Assembly: GCA_023146355.1 (NCBI GenBank)
Contig: JAGLCH010000355.1
Location: 1-7,032, forward strand
DNA: 7,032 nt
DNA from: Bacteriovoracaceae bacterium
Lineage (GTDB): Bacteria; Bdellovibrionota; Bacteriovoracia; Bacteriovoracales; Bacteriovoracaceae
Direction of reading: 5' to 3'
Shown: positions 5,401 through 7,032 of the stretch, in pieces
Numbering within the stretch: the stretch's first letter is position 1
Layout of the letters: the number at the start of each line of letters is the position of its first letter
Notes under the pieces: generated by a model
Seen by the model: only the letters and a program-made list of their open reading frames with translations
Told to the model about the DNA's origin: nothing
The model's database searches: none
Made by a program: the position numbers and the translations under genes

Positions 5401-7032
5401 CAACTTTGGAAACATACAGCGAGTTGAAACTGTAATGCCAAAAAGGGCGATTTCAGTTTTATCCGAGTTTGATGTTGATTTTGATGGAAGAATTCATAAG
5501 AGCTATTTACCACGCTATAAAAATAAAAAAATCACCCTAAAAAAAGCGACGAGACTTACTTATGATAATCATGGCCGTGTCGTTGAGTCTAAATCAAGAA
5601 GGTCCCGTAGCGCTACCTCCTATTCTAAAGGGTGTAGTTCAACACTCAATGAGAATGGACTAATAAGAAAAATCTGTAAGGACATTGATGGAAAGATCAC
5701 CTCATCTAGCTATCTTGATGAAGAGGTTAGCGTTGATTACGACATCAATGGTAGACTAACAAGTGTTTCTGACTATAGTTTTCTTTATGATGATATTGGA
5801 AACTTGAAGAATGTGCTCGACGGAGACAGAGTCGTATTTAGCTCTAAAGTTGAAGTAAATAAAGATGGGGAGACAACCTACGCAGTCAATGGTTTTTATC
5901 AATCTAAATATGACTTACAAGGCCGTGAGACTTCATTCACAAGTGATGAGTACTCGTTTTTTAATGTCTATGCATCTGGCCATCGATCTGAAGTTCATGA
6001 AACTATGTTTGGAGATGAAAACAAAATTACTTTTGGTCATGACAAGTATGACCGATTAACAAATATCGATAGTGATTCTATTTCTGCAACTCTTGCCTAT
6101 GATCACTTTGGAAATCTAACAAAAGAGTCATATTCAAATGGGCCTAAGTTGTCGTATAGCTATGACCGCAACTTTGTCACTGCCATCGATGATCACATCA
6201 ATGAGATTGAATACAGAGCAGATGGTAAGATTGAACAAATCAAATATAATAATGGTTCTGTATCTTTAACCAAATCCTTAAATGGAGATGACTCAGGATA
6301 TCGTTATTCTTTTGATGATGAGAGATTTCACTTGTTTTATATGACCGAAAACAAATCAAGGATTACCAGTATAAAATCGAACTATACTGATTCTAAAGAA
6401 GTTCGGTATAAAAAACATCTTCCGGTACTTCCAGAATCAAACAGAGAGAAGAACTACACTTTCAAGTCATCAAAGGGAATTGTGACATCAATCAGTTCCA
6501 CCAGGGGGAGTATAAAACTGGCATATAACGGAATGCTTGAAACAATTGGAGTGCAGTCAGGTAGCAGATTATTTAAGAAGCTTGATGAGTCATCTTATTT
6601 AATTAATAATATAATGGTTAAAAAGATTGTAGTTGCTGGAACAATTGTAGGTGTGACTGTTGCACAAGACTTTTACATCCCACTTCTTAATCATCAAGGC
6701 GCCATCGTTGGACTGTTGAACGAGGAAGGTGAAAGGGTTCTATTAAGGAACTATGACCTAAGTGGAAAACTTATTAGTGAAAAGACAACAGAGGGCAATG
6801 AAAATCTAGCAGAGATAATGTTGTTTGGTTATGGACAACTTCTTCATATTCCATTTATGGATAGAAAAAGTTCGCTATACCTATCGAAGACAAGAATATT
6901 AGATGCGACTAGAGGATATTGGCTTACAAGTGATACACTAATCGTTAAAAACCCAATGTATCTTGTAAACAACCCGGGAAACTGGAATTTAACAAAATAT
7001 GTTTCTGGTGATCCCGTTAATTTTGTTGATCC
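2429..7032 (+). CDS. Secreted SpvB/TcB-like and Rhs (YD-repeat) fusion protein, 3' end outside window
   Basis: At least 1,534 codons with no stop before the window ends. Residues 1-21 are a Sec signal peptide with likely cleavage after SFS (19-21); the residue before Cys13 is Leu, a poor lipobox, so it is probably not a lipoprotein. Residues 79-130 resemble the SpvB/TcB N-terminus (IELP at 96-99, YSS at 112-114, GFGTG at 121-125). Asp-rich calcium-type loops start at D357, D476 and D563, like FG-GAP/VCBS propeller blades. Residues about 655-725 resemble the TcB middle domain (GPVVS at 681-685, Phe-Met-Gly-Tyr at 716-719). A Thr-run linker (824-828) leads into YD repeats (about 838-1270) and a divergent Rhs core (1414-1535). 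In Tc toxins, TcB and TcC form a hollow shell enclosing a toxin that the core cleaves off; here both halves are fused. No TcA-like gene or PAAR domain is visible. The C-terminal effector is cut off. Architecture is well supported; toxin function is inferred. Confidence 0.93.
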   Translation, partial: MNSLKYTLILVLCCWLNLSFSNDEAPGRVDSELQFPPDKKSSPVYASAGDISKEISISPINHYPHDFMNYVDGLVLDKGGVSVIKSSGLLSKGFSIELPQNKYGVNALNFNYSSRNAANIGFGTGISYSIEKMTITNNGTAYSGNSSYMLQKHKVEFGKKRLKQQLSKVNIFNINFLESFRATKIESSDIFYLISSDKGQYYTRLGLNGNTSVFTLNGELLYKVDMFGNYLHYSWSEGALLSIDDGKNDLLFIQYSQDRQMISSHMYGKLSLLPQRVNAIITANRKYVFTYEDNYLLKVDLAGSLKSIFDVSYHRIEKKLVRNKRVQLNDGEVLINRANGDTENIKLSSNNTVFYTDINGDLIDDKIIMKSNNLSGGITSAYKNVRYETDDATFRVKLITTMSEFKRSLEKIEIPFSFFIQNKEGVFVENTELKLSLAAKELFTFHITSSTKYISGQKYPYYKVSVENKFSLQFVDYNSDGHRDLILCPRDKNDYGLTKVYRGRKEVQQNPLVVSIYNLQQGVQSRVFNNSSFRKGVVFTSNGISYTRENYDFKCGQYSLFSDFNQDGALDILSGSEIYSFGKSSVSKTILNKKQIKTLFYPIKSNPQNENSYMQFYLIDSKHQALPFHSSIIDLKTRRMKLIGTFYSYDVEHYGIGKTLNRVNTTWGGYVTPTFSLRASGPVVSNISYFNENGKSLKEERFEYFNPLWGPSFGIFMGYEKVKHFESARNIFSSESINFFYDRRAIKHKLENINRYTPRAQTTTLFKGNDAKLKVESKLDVVTIQGKTFLRNISIKKSNYDLYSESLVHRMMSFGPGSLLETSTTTTTKGSKTGKKEVTYTYDFEKYLLLNKQITSKGATYSDSLVVEYDRGKMTEQNDGVFNYKYILDRFGRTVESFKNDMMMSRVEFNIDNRIIITGADNRWTDYQLDKFGNTVWSKNDKGVENKFTYFSDSHRKERVRDGVLVSKIKVSKLNNIAIFNEGSMTLKSLSNFGNIQRVETVMPKRAISVLSEFDVDFDGRIHKSYLPRYKNKKITLKKATRLTYDNHGRVVESKSRRSRSATSYSKGCSSTLNENGLIRKICKDIDGKITSSSYLDEEVSVDYDINGRLTSVSDYSFLYDDIGNLKNVLDGDRVVFSSKVEVNKDGETTYAVNGFYQSKYDLQGRETSFTSDEYSFFNVYASGHRSEVHETMFGDENKITFGHDKYDRLTNIDSDSISATLAYDHFGNLTKESYSNGPKLSYSYDRNFVTAIDDHINEIEYRADGKIEQIKYNNGSVSLTKSLNGDDSGYRYSFDDERFHLFYMTENKSRITSIKSNYTDSKEVRYKKHLPVLPESNREKNYTFKSSKGIVTSISSTRGSIKLAYNGMLETIGVQSGSRLFKKLDESSYLINNIMVKKIVVAGTIVGVTVAQDFYIPLLNHQGAIVGLLNEEGERVLLRNYDLSGKLISEKTTEGNENLAEIMLFGYGQLLHIPFMDRKSSLYLSKTRILDATRGYWLTSDTLIVKNPMYLVNNPGNWNLTKYVSGDPVNFVD
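4940..6250 (+). repeat. YD (Rhs) repeat array within the large protein
   Basis: Degenerate repeats of the form Tyr-x(0-2)-Asp-x-x-Gly-Arg/Asn/Lys occur at Y886-G892, Y927-G933, F1014-G1020, Y1045-G1049, Y1104-G1108, Y1120-G1124, Y1161-G1165, Y1224-G1228 and Y1262-G1266. Variants without the Gly lie near D1205-R1209 and Y1245. The strands of such repeats spiral into the wall of the Rhs/TcC cage. Spacing is irregular and the DNA copies are not conserved, so this is an old protein-level repeat and not a recent tandem duplication. Residues 1057-1061 within it (RRSRS) are strongly basic and could be a protease-sensitive loop. Confidence 0.85.
6668..7032 (+). other. Divergent Rhs-associated core domain, truncated at window end
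   Basis: Residues 1414-1535 follow the usual order of the Rhs core. First comes a segment like the HTDHLGS motif (Y1416 to G1424, with NHQG at 1421-1424). A YD unit follows (Y1442-K1447). Next is a counterpart of RYYDPxxGRFLSxDP, here R1489-I-L-D1492 then G1496-Y-W-L-T-S-D1502. Last is a counterpart of YVGNNPVNYVDP, ending at D1534 and the first two bases of a Pro codon. The two Asp residues of the self-cleaving aspartyl site proposed for TcC-type cores appear kept (D1492, D1502), but the Pro after each is replaced by Ala and Thr. The closing DPxG and the cleavage point fall at or past the edge. Confidence 0.75.

Noticed and set aside
5209..5415. 68-codon minus-strand frame
   Set aside because: It is antisense to the YD-repeat region, with no start signal or recognisable product.
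5865..6059. 64-codon + strand frame within the YD repeats
   Set aside because: It is an alternative frame of the YD-repeat coding sequence with no support of its own.

Overview
The window is AT-rich, roughly 35-40% G+C by eye. It carries a two-gene operon on the + strand behind a non-coding leader of about 330 bases. The first gene encodes an outer-membrane-type lipoprotein, so the organism is a diderm (Gram-negative) bacterium. The low G+C, the lipoprotein with a collagen-like tail, and a Sec-exported Rhs giant would fit a Bdellovibrionota-type predator such as the Bacteriovorax/Halobacteriovorax group. That placement is inference only, because the window holds no phylogenetic marker.

Layout. 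Bases 1-333 have no supported gene. They contain a perfect 8-bp inverted repeat (204-222) and a plausible but short-spaced promoter (242-268). Bases 334-2436 encode a 700-residue lipoprotein: signal peptide and lipobox, a long mostly helical body of no family I recognise, a short beta-looking segment, and a glycine-rich tail with Gly-X-Y triplets. Its last 8 bases overlap the start of the second gene at 2429, whose ribosome binding site lies inside the first gene. The two proteins are therefore probably translated together.

The second gene runs off the right edge, with at least 1,534 codons and no stop. It encodes a Sec signal peptide, an SpvB/TcB-like N-terminal segment, three calcium-loop (FG-GAP/VCBS-like) motifs, a segment resembling the TcB middle domain, about 420 residues of YD (Rhs) repeats, and a divergent Rhs-associated core. 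The window ends on the Asp-Pro where the DPxG motif normally closes the core. In known Rhs/TcC proteins the variable, often toxic, C-terminal domain follows within a few residues, so the putative effector domain and any immunity gene lie just outside this window.

Working model (inference): the large protein builds a TcB-TcC-like hollow shell, exported by Sec rather than by a PAAR/VgrG (type VI) route. The co-translated lipoprotein acts at the cell surface or in the periplasm as its anchor, chaperone or export partner. The most unusual points are the lipoprotein partner with a collagen-like tail, the TcB+TcC-like fusion behind a signal peptide, and the eroded core motifs.
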